A stretch of 64,000 nucleotides of DNA from an uncultured Lachnospiraceae bacterium (GCA_950097145.1 CATNCF010000001.1:162027-226026); one strand, 5' to 3'. Shown: positions 1 to 8,795, counted from the stretch's first letter. Made by a program: numbers and translations. The notes: a model not told the origin generated them from the letters alone.

Positions 1-1345
1 GCCTATCCAGTTCTCTTGCCAGATCGTACAGCGGCTTAAAATATTCATATGCGCCTTCTGCGGCAGAATCAGGCTCGTTGGCAATACTCCACATGACTAC
101 ACAGGAATAATTCTTATCCCTTAGGATCAGATCACGTATTACCTCCCTGTGGTGCTCCTGGGTTTTCACGCCGTGTTCTGGGTCAAAGGTGCTTATCTTC
201 GTTCCTCCGAAGTTCGCTCCGCCGCCAAATTGGAGATTGACCCCTACTGCAGTAGTCTCATCGATAACCACAATACCTTCCTGATCGCAAAGCCTCATCA
301 TTTCCTCACTGTAAGGATAATGGCTGGTGCGGAAGCTATTGGCTCCCTGCCATTTCATAAGAGAAATGTCTTTGGTGTTCATAGGAAGATGTATGCCTCT
401 TCCATTAGGAAAGGTATCCTCATGTTTTCCATAACCTTTGAAATAAAAAGGTTTCTCATTGATGAGAAATTTATTTCCTTCCACCCGGACAGTCCGCACC
501 CCATAGGGCAGAGTATATTCATCTTCCCCATATTTTATCTTGACCTGATACAGATATGCATTTAAGGGCTGCCAGAGATGCACCTGTTCCAGATGCAGGA
601 TTCCCTCCACACCTGTGCTTTCTGCCGCAAGTTTCCCTTCCCTGTCATAAACCTCCACTTTACAATCTTCATGTTCCGGCTCATTATCCCTCTCGTCCTC
701 TGTCTCAACCTGATAATGCAGCTCCGCGCAATTTTCCTCTACCCTCGGTACCAGGGTAATGTCCTTAATATAAGATTTTGGAGTAGTATAAAGCCGTACA
801 GGACGGGTAATGCCACAGTAGTTGAAAAAGTCAAAATTAGGATGATTCTGGGGCTTTGCATCTGCCTGTTCCCCTATTCCGCCCAGCAATCCTCCCAGCA
901 TATCCCCTTTGCCGCCCACTGGGAGGGTGGTATAGTCAATTACATTATCCACGGCAATGGTAAGAAGATGTTCTCCCTGGGTCATTTTATCTGTAATTTC
1001 CACTTCAAAGGGCAGAAATCCACCACGATGTTCACAGAGCATTTCCCCGTCCAGATAAATCTTGGCATGGTGGGTCACGGCGTCACAGCGCAGCACAACC
1101 CGCTGGCCGGCAATCACTTCCGGCAGAGAAATACGCCTCTGATAAAACACCCATCCATAATGATCCCGAAAATCAATTCCTTCTTTTAAATCATTATAAG
1201 AAGCGGGAACAGGCATGGTCATTGGGTCTTGCAACGGCTCTTCAAACCACTTTTCGTCAAATCCCCGTCCATTGTCCAGTTTAAAATTCCAGATCCCGCT
1301 TAAGTCGCATAAGAAACGGGATGGCGTCAAAATTGGATATAACAT
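1..1345 (-). CDS. uidA: Beta-glucuronidase (GH2), 5' part, runs off the window
   Basis: This glycoside hydrolase family 2 enzyme releases glucuronic acid from beta-glucuronides. I translated the reverse strand from an ATG at 1345-1343 preceded by AAGGAGGACAAT; the frame stays open to base 1, giving about 448 residues, so roughly the last quarter is missing. The start resembles known GUS proteins (MLYPILTPSR), followed by the sugar-binding jelly roll with DAVTHHAKIYLDGE, an FFNYCGITRPV stretch, and the hallmark MWSIANEPDSAAEGAYEYF. Its NEP glutamate, near residue 424, is the family acid/base. A loop of about 30 residues after the TAVG motif is comparable in length to Loop 1 enzymes, which process small glucuronides. 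The murA terminator lies upstream, so the gene probably has its own promoter. Beta-glucuronidase rather than beta-galactosidase is well supported by the NEP-context motif. Confidence 0.9.
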   Translation of the reverse strand, partial: MLYPILTPSRFLCDLSGIWNFKLDNGRGFDEKWFEEPLQDPMTMPVPASYNDLKEGIDFRDHYGWVFYQRRISLPEVIAGQRVVLRCDAVTHHAKIYLDGEMLCEHRGGFLPFEVEITDKMTQGEHLLTIAVDNVIDYTTLPVGGKGDMLGGLLGGIGEQADAKPQNHPNFDFFNYCGITRPVRLYTTPKSYIKDITLVPRVEENCAELHYQVETEDERDNEPEHEDCKVEVYDREGKLAAESTGVEGILHLEQVHLWQPLNAYLYQVKIKYGEDEYTLPYGVRTVRVEGNKFLINEKPFYFKGYGKHEDTFPNGRGIHLPMNTKDISLMKWQGANSFRTSHYPYSEEMMRLCDQEGIVVIDETTAVGVNLQFGGGANFGGTKISTFDPEHGVKTQEHHREVIRDLILRDKNYSCVVMWSIANEPDSAAEGAYEYFKPLYDLARELDR

Positions 1346-1435
1346 ATTGTCCTCCTTCACAAAAACTGCCTATTTTAGAGTTTATGATTCCCTAATCAGC
1401 GGTTTTTTATGCATTCGGCAATAAGGATATTTATA

Positions 1436-1476
1436 TACACAAAAACGGAAGCATTCGGAATCTTCCTTATGCTTCC
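1436..1476 (-). terminator. Rho-independent terminator of murA
   Basis: An 8-bp stem (1447-1454 with 1469-1476, GGAAGCAT/ATGCTTCC) has an extra inner GGAA/TTCC pair. On the minus strand it is followed by CGTTTTTGTG. It lies 12 bases after the murA stop codon and separates murA from the beta-glucuronidase gene. Confidence 0.75.
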
Positions 1477-1487
1477 TGCTGTGTCTA

Positions 1488-2780
1488 TTATCCCGCTTTA
1501 AATTGAAATTTCTGAATCTCTTTCTCGGTTTCTACTTTACGGATCTGCGCCCCCAGCCCAGCAAGCTTCTCTTCAAAAGCCTCATACCCCCGCTGGATAA
1601 AATGTATATCATCCACCACAGTGATGCCTTCTGCTGATAAGCCCGCAATCACAAGCGCCGCCCCGGCTCTGAGATCCGGTGCACTGACTCTGGCTCCGGT
1701 ATATCCCTTTACACCATTAATTATGGCAATGTTGCTCTCCACTTTGATATCAGCCCCCATGCGTGTCAGCTCATCCACATATTTAAAACGATTTTCAAAA
1801 ATACTCTCTGTTACCGTACTGGTTCCCAACGCAACGCCCAGAACCACAGACATCTGCGGCTGCATATCGGTGGGAAATCCCGGATATGGAAGCGTTGTCA
1901 CCTGCGTATGATGAAGAGGCTTTGAAGCCACTACCCGCACGGCATCATCAAATTCCTCTACCTCGCATCCAGCCTCCAGCAGCTTGGCTGTGGTTGCCTC
2001 CAGATGTTTCGGAATCACGTTCTTCACAGTAACATCACCCTTGGTAGCTGCCGCCGCAAACATAAAGGTGCCTGCCTCAATCTGATCTGGGATGACTGAA
2101 TATTCCGTCCTATGGAGCTTTTCCACACCTACAATACGGATCACATCTGTTCCAGCTCCTCTGATATTAGCTCCCATGCTGTTTAAGAAATTTGCCACAT
2201 CTACCACATGAGGTTCTTTTGCCGAATTCTCAATTGTGGTCTTCCCTTCTGCCATGGCTGCCGCCATCATAATATTAATGGTAGCCCCCACGGAAACCTT
2301 ATCCAGATATATATGGCTGCCCTTGAGGCACTCCGCCTCTGCGGCAACAGCGCCATTACGTATCTCCACATGGGCTCCCAGTGCACGAAATCCCTTAATG
2401 TGCAAATCCATAGGACGGCTTCCGATATTACAGCCACCAGGCAGAGTTACTTCTGCATGTTTATATTTTCCCAGAAGGGAACCCAGCAAATAATAAGATG
2501 CACGAATCTTCTTCATAGAATCGTAATCCACTGGAATATCCTTCACATAAGAACCATTGATCTTCACTGTGTGTGCGTCCACTCTGTCTATCTTCGCCCC
2601 AATGTCTCCCATTGCCTGAAGCAAAGCATTAATATCCCGAACATCGGGCAAATTATCTATTGTTACGGTTTCATCCGTCATGATTGACGCAGCCAGAATT
2701 GCCAGCGCCGCATTCTTCGCCCCGCTGATCTCCACTTCGCCCACTAACGGATTACCTCCTCTGATCACATACTGTTCCAT
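1488..2780 (-). CDS. murA: UDP-N-acetylglucosamine 1-carboxyvinyltransferase
   Basis: MurA transfers enolpyruvate from PEP to UDP-GlcNAc in the first committed, cytoplasmic step of peptidoglycan synthesis. At 430 residues the protein has the full family length. ISGAKNAALAILAASI carries the catalytic Lys22-Asn23 pair, and LPGGCNIGSRPMDLH carries the active-site cysteine (about Cys117) that forms the PEP adduct and is the fosfomycin target. VIPDQIEAGTFM is a further conserved block. The ATG at 2780 follows GAGGTGCAGT. Many Firmicutes have two paralogues (MurA and MurZ); which one this is cannot be told here. A near-perfect sigma-A promoter lies just upstream and a terminator follows, so it appears monocistronic. 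Confidence 0.96.
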   Translation of the reverse strand: MEQYVIRGGNPLVGEVEISGAKNAALAILAASIMTDETVTIDNLPDVRDINALLQAMGDIGAKIDRVDAHTVKINGSYVKDIPVDYDSMKKIRASYYLLGSLLGKYKHAEVTLPGGCNIGSRPMDLHIKGFRALGAHVEIRNGAVAAEAECLKGSHIYLDKVSVGATINIMMAAAMAEGKTTIENSAKEPHVVDVANFLNSMGANIRGAGTDVIRIVGVEKLHRTEYSVIPDQIEAGTFMFAAAATKGDVTVKNVIPKHLEATTAKLLEAGCEVEEFDDAVRVVASKPLHHTQVTTLPYPGFPTDMQPQMSVVLGVALGTSTVTESIFENRFKYVDELTRMGADIKVESNIAIINGVKGYTGARVSAPDLRAGAALVIAGLSAEGITVVDDIHFIQRGYEAFEEKLAGLGAQIRKVETEKEIQKFQFKAG

Positions 2781-2816
2781 ACTGCACCTCTATGCTCTGT
2801 TTTCGTACAAGAAGTT

Positions 2817-2846
2817 ATTATAGTAACATACCGCCTCTTTTGTCAA
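2817..2846 (-). promoter_or_regulatory. murA promoter, sigma-A type
   Basis: On the minus strand TTGACA (2846-2841) and TATAAT (2822-2817) are both perfect consensus hexamers, separated by 18 bp. Their position about 35-65 bases before the murA start fits. The -35 lies inside a perfect 9-bp-arm palindrome at 2838-2859. Confidence 0.8.
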
Positions 2847-2859
2847 GCTTTTGACAAAA
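2838..2859. promoter_or_regulatory. Perfect palindrome overlapping two divergent -35 boxes
   Basis: TTTTGTCAA-GCTT-TTGACAAAA has 9-bp perfect arms. The left arm contains the murA -35. The right arm supplies a TTGACA (2851-2856) on the plus strand, 17 bp from TATAAC (2874-2879). It may be a regulator-binding site or simply two back-to-back -35 elements. Confidence 0.45.
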
Positions 2860-3184
2860 TTATCATGTACTATTATAACACACTTTATCAATTTGTAAAT
2901 GGTTTCCCTGTTAGCTTATTTTATGCCGGATTTCATTTTCTGTGCCTGCCCCGCCCAGGGATTCTTACAATTTTATTATGAGCATTTTCAGTGAAATCAT
3001 ACCTTACAAAGGCAGTATGGCCATTTTGAGACGCGTTATGGGTACATACTCTAAAAAGCAATATGGTAACGAGGTACCCTGCGGACAAATCTTATAAAAG
3101 TCCATATGGCCATTTTGAAATGCACTGGAGATAATCCCTTACTGTATGCAAATGTGGACTTGTCCTCAGCATTTTTTGTGGTTT
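2860..3184. other. Gene-free stretch with a direct repeat
   Basis: No convincing reading frame is visible. A 14-base direct repeat, TATGGCCATTTTGA, occurs at 3016-3029 and 3105-3118. If the plus-strand promoter ending at 2879 is active, a plus-strand transcript would run through here and antisense to the lipoprotein gene at 3185-3616. Confidence 0.4.
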
Positions 3185-3616
3185 CTACTCAAAAACAACG
3201 CTTTTTTCCAAAAATTTTGTCTTAATTACCAGATATGGATAAGATTTGGCCTGATTGACCTGTTCCCCTTTGGAAGGGCCGATCAGGGTAGTGTCAAAGT
3301 AAATGGCATTCTGGGTCAGATAACACTGGTTGACAGCGATACTGTAGCCCCCCGTCTGCTGCTCCCCATAGCCTACCGCTATGTAAAGATATTCTTTATC
3401 TGTATAGGTCAGTTTAAAAATTCCCTCCTTTTTTTCCTCTATCACAGATAAGAATTCCTGTGGAACCTCCTGTTCCTCCAAAATGGTATAAGACAAATCT
3501 TCCAGTTTCCGGCTGTCTGTCTCTTCCAGCCCGCAGCCTGTAAATAAGATTCCCAGTATGAAAAATACAGACAGTGTTCTGTGCAGATATGCCCGAAAAA
3601 ATACTTTCTTTTTCAT
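3185..3616 (-). CDS. Lipoprotein with PrcB C-terminal-like domain
   Basis: This 143-residue protein starts with a lysine-rich signal peptide ending in a lipobox (ILFTGC, Cys about 28), so it should be lipid-anchored on the outer face of the membrane. The rest resembles the PrcB_C domain (named after the protease complex subunit PrcB): a beta-rich stretch with GGYSIAV, a TTLIGPSKGE turn and QAKSYPYLVIKTK near the end. The function of stand-alone copies in Clostridia is unknown to me. No protease gene is adjacent; it lies between murA and plsC as a single minus-strand gene. AAGGAGAAGCCA precedes the ATG. Family assignment rests on motif memory and is moderate. Confidence 0.75.
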   Translation of the reverse strand: MKKKVFFRAYLHRTLSVFFILGILFTGCGLEETDSRKLEDLSYTILEEQEVPQEFLSVIEEKKEGIFKLTYTDKEYLYIAVGYGEQQTGGYSIAVNQCYLTQNAIYFDTTLIGPSKGEQVNQAKSYPYLVIKTKFLEKSVVFE

Positions 3617-3680
3617 TGGCTTCTCCTTTGCAATTAATACGTTCTCTTCCTATTGTATAAAACTTTACTCATTTTTATGA

Positions 3681-3709
3681 TTGTATTTTTTCAGGTACCT
3701 TTGTATAAT
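3681..3709 (+). promoter_or_regulatory. Candidate plsC promoter
   Basis: TATAAT (3704-3709) lies 17 bp after a weak TTGTAT (3681-3686), about 90 bases before the plsC start on the same strand. Confidence 0.5.
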
Positions 3710-3797
3710 AGAATTAAGTGGTTTTTTCAGTTTTCCAGAAATTTTTTTCAGAAAAGCTGTAAAACTTACACAATTATTAGGCTGAAAGGTAGACGAC

Positions 3798-4538
3798 ATG
3801 ATACGATTAATTCTTGTTTCTGTTTTCTTAATTCTGTTTCTGATTGGATCTATTCCTATCATGCTGGCAGAGCGGGTTATGAAAAAATTTAACCGCCCTG
3901 CTGCAGATATTAGCTGTCTGCGCATCGTACAGTGGGCATTCAAAGTGATCCTGTTTTTTACTGGAGTTAAGCTCACCGTCATCGGCGAAGAGCGGGTTCC
4001 CAAAGATCAGGCCGTATTGTATATACCCAATCATCAGAGTTATTTTGACATTGTCATCACGTACTCTCGCTGCCCTGGGCTGACTGGTTACGTTTCCAAG
4101 GATTTCATGGAGAAAGTTCCACTGCTGTCCAACTGGATGAAGCATCTTTACTGCCTGTTCTTAAACCGCTCCGATATAAAAGCCGGATTGAAAATGATTC
4201 TGACGGGTATTGAGTATATTAATAAAGGAATTTCCATCTGTATATTCCCTGAGGGCACCAGGAATCCCCACCCGGAAGAAGGTCTGCTTCCTTTTAAAGA
4301 AGGGAGTCTGAAAATGGCGGAAAAAACCGGATGCCCCATTATCCCCATTGCCATTACCGGCAGTCAGAACATCTGGGAAAAACACATGCCCTTTATACGC
4401 AAATGCAGCGTAATTGTAGAGTATGGAGAACCTATTTATCTAAATAAGCTGGATAAGGAGCAGCGCAAATTTTCTGGCGCATACACCCAGTCAATCATTG
4501 AAGAAATGCTGAAAAAGCATAAATCTATGACTGCATAA
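3798..4538 (+). CDS. plsC: 1-acyl-sn-glycerol-3-phosphate acyltransferase
   Basis: PlsC acylates lysophosphatidic acid to phosphatidic acid at the inner face of the membrane, a core phospholipid step. The 246-residue protein begins with a hydrophobic segment (residues about 4-24) and then shows the catalytic NHxxxxD motif as NHQSYFDI (Asn78-His79), the glycerol-3-phosphate-binding FPEGTRNP (about 150-157), and a GCPIIPIAITGS block. Length and motif order match single-domain PlsC proteins. AAAGGTAG precedes the ATG. It is transcribed alone, opposite to its neighbours, and ends at a bidirectional terminator shared with murF. Confidence 0.93.
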   Translation: MIRLILVSVFLILFLIGSIPIMLAERVMKKFNRPAADISCLRIVQWAFKVILFFTGVKLTVIGEERVPKDQAVLYIPNHQSYFDIVITYSRCPGLTGYVSKDFMEKVPLLSNWMKHLYCLFLNRSDIKAGLKMILTGIEYINKGISICIFPEGTRNPHPEEGLLPFKEGSLKMAEKTGCPIIPIAITGSQNIWEKHMPFIRKCSVIVEYGEPIYLNKLDKEQRKFSGAYTQSIIEEMLKKHKSMTA

Positions 4539-4567
4539 AATCTCTTCTGCCATCGTACATGAGATGA

Positions 4568-4602
4568 GACAAAAAACCGGCATATCATGCCGGTTTTTTG
4601 TC
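4568..4602. terminator. Bidirectional terminator between plsC and murF
   Basis: The stem CCGGCAT/ATGCCGG (4577-4583 with 4587-4593) has a 3-base loop and is flanked by A6 and T6, so it works in both directions. It overlaps the last codons and stop of murF, an economical arrangement. Confidence 0.9.
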
Positions 4603-5964
4603 TGTATGGGATACGATTCCTTCCACTACTTTTGGGTATTCCATAAAATGGGATGCTTTTACCAGTACGGTATCACCTTCTCTTAGCTCATGCAAAAGCT
4701 GCTCTGTCATCTGCTCTCTGTCTTTGAAATAAAATACCTGGATTCCCCCCGCATCTTCTGCTCCCTTTGCCATCTCTGCTGATAAATCTCCAGAACAGAA
4801 CAGAACGTCAATCTGTTTCCTCGCCGCGTAACTTCCCACTTCGTAATGAAGCTGTTTCTCATTTTCTCCCAGTTCCCCCATATCCCCAAGCACGGCAATG
4901 GTCCTTCCCAGCCCAAGACTCAGCACATCCAGGGATGCGCGCATGGATACCGGATTGGCATTATAGCAGTCGTCAAGTATCTGCATTCCTCCTGTTTCTA
5001 TGAGATTGCTGCGCCCTCCAATGGTCTTTACCTGCTCAATCCCAGCCTGAATGTCTGACAGCTCCATGTTAAGGGCAAGCCCTGCGCCTGCGGCTGCCAT
5101 GGCATTTAGCACATTATGTTCCCCGGGAATGGGAATATTCACCTTTATCGTTCCTTTCGGGGTATGGATATGGGCTTTCACCCCCTTTAATCCGCAGTTT
5201 TGAATCTGGTCTGCATAAATTTCCCTGCCTTCCCCGTAAAATATCGGATGAATTCCCTTTATCTCCTGAATGGTGGAAAGTTTGTCGTCCTGGCCATTCA
5301 GCACAATATGGTTCTTTGGCCCGATATAATCGAAAATTTCGCTTTTGGCTTTCAAAATGCCGTCTCTTGTCTTAAGGTTTTCCAGATGACAGATTCCAAT
5401 ATTGGTAATTACGCAGACTGTAGGGCGCGCCATTTTGGCAAGTCGGTGCATTTCTCCAAAGTCAGAGATTCCCATCTCCACAACGGCTGCCTGATGCTCT
5501 TTGCGGATTCGCAGCAGCGTGAGCGGAAGCCCAATTTCATTATTAAAGTTTCCTGCGGTCTTTAACACCTGATAATTCTGGGACAATACAGAAGCAATCA
5601 TTTCTTTGGTACTGGTTTTCCCCACACTTCCAGTAATCCCAACAATTGGAATGGAAAGCTGGCTGCGGTAATATTCTGCAATATCTTTTAATGCCTGTTC
5701 ACTGGATTCCACCTGGATATAGGGAACTGCGCAGTCTGTCAGCTTCCGTTCAGACAAAACGGCTGCCGCACCCTTTTCAACAACGCCGGGAATAAATTCA
5801 TGTCCGTCAACTCTTGCGCCCTTTATGGGAATAAAGAGAAATCCTTCTTCTATCTGCCGGCTGTCTGTAACCGCTCCCTTAAGTTCCGTCTGTAACTGCT
5901 CCTTTGCTCCTTTGTATATCCCATGGCAGGCTTCGGCAATATGTTCTAATGTCATATTCTTCAT
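4585..5964 (-). CDS. murF: UDP-MurNAc-tripeptide--D-alanyl-D-alanine ligase
   Basis: MurF adds the D-Ala-D-Ala dipeptide to the UDP-MurNAc-tripeptide, completing the cytoplasmic stem peptide. The N-terminal domain contains the family DSRQIEEGFLFIPIKG uridine-binding region; the central ATPase carries GITGSVGKTSTKE (P-loop near residues 110-120), with VVEMGISDFGEM and DDCYNANPVSM further on. I prefer the ATG at 5964 because GGAGG lies five bases upstream of it; the ATG at 5976, directly after the ddl stop, has no ribosome site. That gives about 459 residues, normal for MurF. It follows ddl, which makes its substrate D-Ala-D-Ala, with almost no gap, so ddl-murF is an operon. Confidence 0.95.
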   Translation of the reverse strand: MKNMTLEHIAEACHGIYKGAKEQLQTELKGAVTDSRQIEEGFLFIPIKGARVDGHEFIPGVVEKGAAAVLSERKLTDCAVPYIQVESSEQALKDIAEYYRSQLSIPIVGITGSVGKTSTKEMIASVLSQNYQVLKTAGNFNNEIGLPLTLLRIRKEHQAAVVEMGISDFGEMHRLAKMARPTVCVITNIGICHLENLKTRDGILKAKSEIFDYIGPKNHIVLNGQDDKLSTIQEIKGIHPIFYGEGREIYADQIQNCGLKGVKAHIHTPKGTIKVNIPIPGEHNVLNAMAAAGAGLALNMELSDIQAGIEQVKTIGGRSNLIETGGMQILDDCYNANPVSMRASLDVLSLGLGRTIAVLGDMGELGENEKQLHYEVGSYAARKQIDVLFCSGDLSAEMAKGAEDAGGIQVFYFKDREQMTEQLLHELREGDTVLVKASHFMEYPKVVEGIVSHTDKKPA

Positions 5965-5976
5965 AGCTTCCTCCAT

Positions 5977-7029
5977 TCAGGCGTATTTTTCTAATGATAT
6001 CTGAATAATCTTCTCGCAAAGCTGGGAAAAGTCCATGCCTGCCTCTAATGCTTCCTGTGGCAGAAGGCTGGTTGGCGTCATGCCCGGCAGTGTATTTGCC
6101 TCCAGGCAGTAAATATGGTTTTCTTCATCCAATATAAAATCCATTCTGGAATAAGTATCCAGTCCCAATGATTTTGCCGCTTCCTGCGCATAATGCTGCA
6201 TATTTTTTGTAATGTCCTCAGGCAGCTCTGCCGGACAGGTTTCTATGCTGCTGCCTTTGGCATATTTATTTTTATAATCATAAAATCCTTCTTTGGGTGC
6301 AATCTCAATGACAGGTAACGCCCGGAACTCCATAACACCCACGGAAAATTCCCTTCCCTTAATATATGTTTCCACCACCACCTCATCTTCCAGGCTAAAA
6401 GCGTCTTCCAGGGCTTTTTGGTATTCTTCTTCTGTGTGTACAATAGAAACGCCCACACTGGAACCGCCCCGGCAGGGTTTTACCACGGAGGGAAGGGACA
6501 ATCCTGTCTCTTTCCATTCCTTCCTGCCATCTTCCTTTTTCAAAGAAATACCTGCGGGGACTGGAATATGATTTGCCGCAAAAAGCCGTTTTGCAAGTCC
6601 TTTATCCATGGCAAGGGCGCTTCCAAGATATCCGGTCCCCGTATATTTAATGCCATATAGGTCAAAGGCCGCCTGGACTCTTCCATCTTCGCCATTTTCC
6701 CCATGAAGGGCAAGAAAAACAATATCCGCCATTCTGCACAGGGCAATGACATTGGGACCGAACAGACATGGACTCTGGTCTTTTCTGCTCCTTTTCACCG
6801 CCTCAAGATCTGGTGCACTGCCAGTAATCCCGGTTACTTTAGCGCTGGCTTCCAGAGAACGCGAAAAAATCCCTTCCAAATCTTCTTCTTTGTCATGGTA
6901 TCCCATAAAAAGATCCAGCAGAATTACCTGATGTCCATTCTTGCGCAGCGCCTGGGCCACTTCATTTCCTGTGACAAAAGATACGTCGCGCTCTGTGCTT
7001 AATCCCCCTGCCAATACTACAATATTCAT
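5977..7029 (-). CDS. ddl: D-alanine--D-alanine ligase
   Basis: Ddl joins two D-alanines with ATP for peptidoglycan precursor synthesis. The ATP-grasp fold is visible: LAGGLSTERDVS at the N-terminus, LALHGENGEDGRVQ, ALAMDKGLAKRLF, the PSVVKPCRGGSSVGVS ATP-binding stretch, and YDYKNKYAKG, whose tyrosine-containing form is typical of D-Ala-D-Ala rather than D-Ala-D-Lac ligases. EANTLPGMTPTSLLP closes the active site. The ATG at 7029 has AGGAGGTCTTTTT in front; an upstream in-frame start at 7062 would add eleven residues without a ribosome site. The stop touches the murF region, so both are co-transcribed. Confidence 0.96.
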   Translation of the reverse strand: MNIVVLAGGLSTERDVSFVTGNEVAQALRKNGHQVILLDLFMGYHDKEEDLEGIFSRSLEASAKVTGITGSAPDLEAVKRSRKDQSPCLFGPNVIALCRMADIVFLALHGENGEDGRVQAAFDLYGIKYTGTGYLGSALAMDKGLAKRLFAANHIPVPAGISLKKEDGRKEWKETGLSLPSVVKPCRGGSSVGVSIVHTEEEYQKALEDAFSLEDEVVVETYIKGREFSVGVMEFRALPVIEIAPKEGFYDYKNKYAKGSSIETCPAELPEDITKNMQHYAQEAAKSLGLDTYSRMDFILDEENHIYCLEANTLPGMTPTSLLPQEALEAGMDFSQLCEKIIQISLEKYA

Positions 7030-7121
7030 AAAAAGACCTCCTAGTATGATCTGAATTAACAATTACAATTATCTTATAACATTTTATACATTGTGGCAAG
7101 TAGGTATGGAACATATTGGAA

Positions 7122-7155
7122 CTCCAAAAAGGACAGCGAAATGATTCCGCTGTCC
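7122..7155 (-). terminator. Terminator of the sipL gene
   Basis: The 8-bp stem GGACAGCG/CGCTGTCC (7131-7138 with 7148-7155) is followed on the minus strand by CTTTTTGGAG. It directly follows the stop codon of the SipL-like gene and isolates it from ddl. Confidence 0.75.
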
Positions 7156-7160
7156 CTGTT

Positions 7161-8720
7161 CTATCCTACGGTCTTAATAATCAATATTTTGTCTCCAGCC
7201 CGAATCTGTTCGGAAGAAAGCTGGTTGGTTTTCACAATTTCAGAAATGGTGGTAAAATTCTCTTTGGCAATATCCCAGAGCTGATCTCCTTCTTTTGCAA
7301 TATATCCAATGATGCCGGGACTTTCCTGCAATTCTTCCATATCCAGAGGTTCCTGCTGCACTTCTGTAATCTTTTTCACCTGCTGCTGCTGAAATACAAT
7401 ACAGTTCAGGCTAAGAACCGCCTTGACCTCCACCTGGCTGCTGTCGGTCATGACTGTGGTAAGCTGGTCAATGCCTGCCTGCAGATGGTAGCGGCAATTG
7501 TCGTTAATTCCAGGAACTTCGATCAAATAGTGGAAGGGCAGAATATCTTTCATGGAGGCAACTGGCATACGGTCGTCTGCTGTCACATACAGAATGGTTA
7601 CCTGCAGGGTGCCTTCTACCCGGATGCCGCCTTCTACGATTTCTGCCCGCTCTGCCACGGCATGACCTTCACTGGCGCATATCTGGAGAATAGGCTCCTG
7701 GTTCTTATCAATGTTCATTTTTTCTGATATTTTGCACTTGGAAGCATTTCTAAGAAGCAGCTTTTCAAAGACTGTGTCCTGATATACCGGCGTTAATTTC
7801 TGATTTACAGCATAGAGATCTGACACAATCTGATTTTCTTCCTCTGTAAAAACCTGTATCTCCAGATCCAGCACCAGTTCTAAATGCAGCATCCGTTCTT
7901 CCCCGTCATAATCGGGCTTCACTTCCAGTTCTATTCCTGACACATCAAAGGACACATCTGGAATCATATCTTCGGTACAGCCATTACAGTCAATGGCGCC
8001 AGAAAAGGGCAGGGCTGTTTCCATCCACTGCAAGTGTTCTTCTTCCTCTTCTCCTTCGTAGAGCACAAATACCAGCGCTTCTCCTTTTAGATTTAACTGG
8101 TGATCCTGCAGACGTGTTTCCACGCCTCTAAGCTGAACGCTTTTCCATAAAACCTGACGGATATTTGGCTTATTGGAGGGCAGAAGGATCTCTTCTTTAA
8201 AGCGGAACGTATCTTTTTTTGCAAGGAACAGCGCCATTGCCGACAATGTCTGGTTCAAAAGCTGGATGCCGCTCTCCTGCTCCACGTCTGTAAGCAGCTC
8301 CTCGTCATAAATTTCATCAATCACGGCTTTTAATACTACCAGCGCTTTTACACTTAATTTCCTGGAATTAATAATACCGATGGAGAGATCCTCCATTTCC
8401 CATTTCATCTTAGCAGTATCATATTCATTGGCGCCGTCTATGGCAAGGCTTTCCTGAAAAGGAATTTCCCCTGTCATGGTGCTTATTTTTCCTTCCTCCT
8501 GATCACTGCGGTACAGCAGAGAAAATTTCAGTACCCCTTTCAGCCATACATGGTCCTGAGTAATAGTAGTCTCATCCAGCGCCAGTTCCCCTTTGTCCAG
8601 TATAATCCGGATCAGATCCGGTTTCATATCCGGCACATTAAAATCATCATCTAATGTAATCTGAGTGACAGCTTTTCCTTTTTCACGGTTCATATGTATG
8701 TATTTTTTCGCTAAATCCAC
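7161..8720 (-). CDS. sipL: SipL-like spore morphogenesis protein (DUF3794 repeats + LysM)
   Basis: This 519-residue protein is built of DUF3794/SPOCS-type beta domains (approximately residues 30-130, 170-280 and 320-440, with phrases such as VWLKGVLKFSLLYRS and GTLQVTILYVTADD). It ends in a LysM domain (IGYIAKEGDQLWDIAKENF to the C-terminus). That architecture is that of SipL, the Clostridia protein that binds SpoIVA through its LysM domain and is needed to encase the forespore with coat. It acts in the mother cell during sporulation. No signal peptide is present, which fits a cytosolic coat protein. A stop-proximal terminator and an upstream terminator make it monocistronic. A generic SPOCS/LysM protein without sporulation role is the alternative. 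Confidence 0.85.
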   Translation of the reverse strand: MDLAKKYIHMNREKGKAVTQITLDDDFNVPDMKPDLIRIILDKGELALDETTITQDHVWLKGVLKFSLLYRSDQEEGKISTMTGEIPFQESLAIDGANEYDTAKMKWEMEDLSIGIINSRKLSVKALVVLKAVIDEIYDEELLTDVEQESGIQLLNQTLSAMALFLAKKDTFRFKEEILLPSNKPNIRQVLWKSVQLRGVETRLQDHQLNLKGEALVFVLYEGEEEEEHLQWMETALPFSGAIDCNGCTEDMIPDVSFDVSGIELEVKPDYDGEERMLHLELVLDLEIQVFTEEENQIVSDLYAVNQKLTPVYQDTVFEKLLLRNASKCKISEKMNIDKNQEPILQICASEGHAVAERAEIVEGGIRVEGTLQVTILYVTADDRMPVASMKDILPFHYLIEVPGINDNCRYHLQAGIDQLTTVMTDSSQVEVKAVLSLNCIVFQQQQVKKITEVQQEPLDMEELQESPGIIGYIAKEGDQLWDIAKENFTTISEIVKTNQLSSEQIRAGDKILIIKTVG

Positions 8721-8780
8721 AATAAAAACGCTCCTATCCTGAATATTGGTACATTCTATTCAGAATCGAAGCGTTTTATT
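8720..8780 (-). terminator. Terminator downstream of veg
   Basis: A long hairpin pairs CTGAAT with ATTCAG in the middle and AAACGCT with AGCGTTT at the base. On the minus strand it ends in GCGTTTTTATT. It lies 16 bases after the veg stop codon. Confidence 0.7.
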
Positions 8781-8795
8781 CTTTGTTATGCCAAC

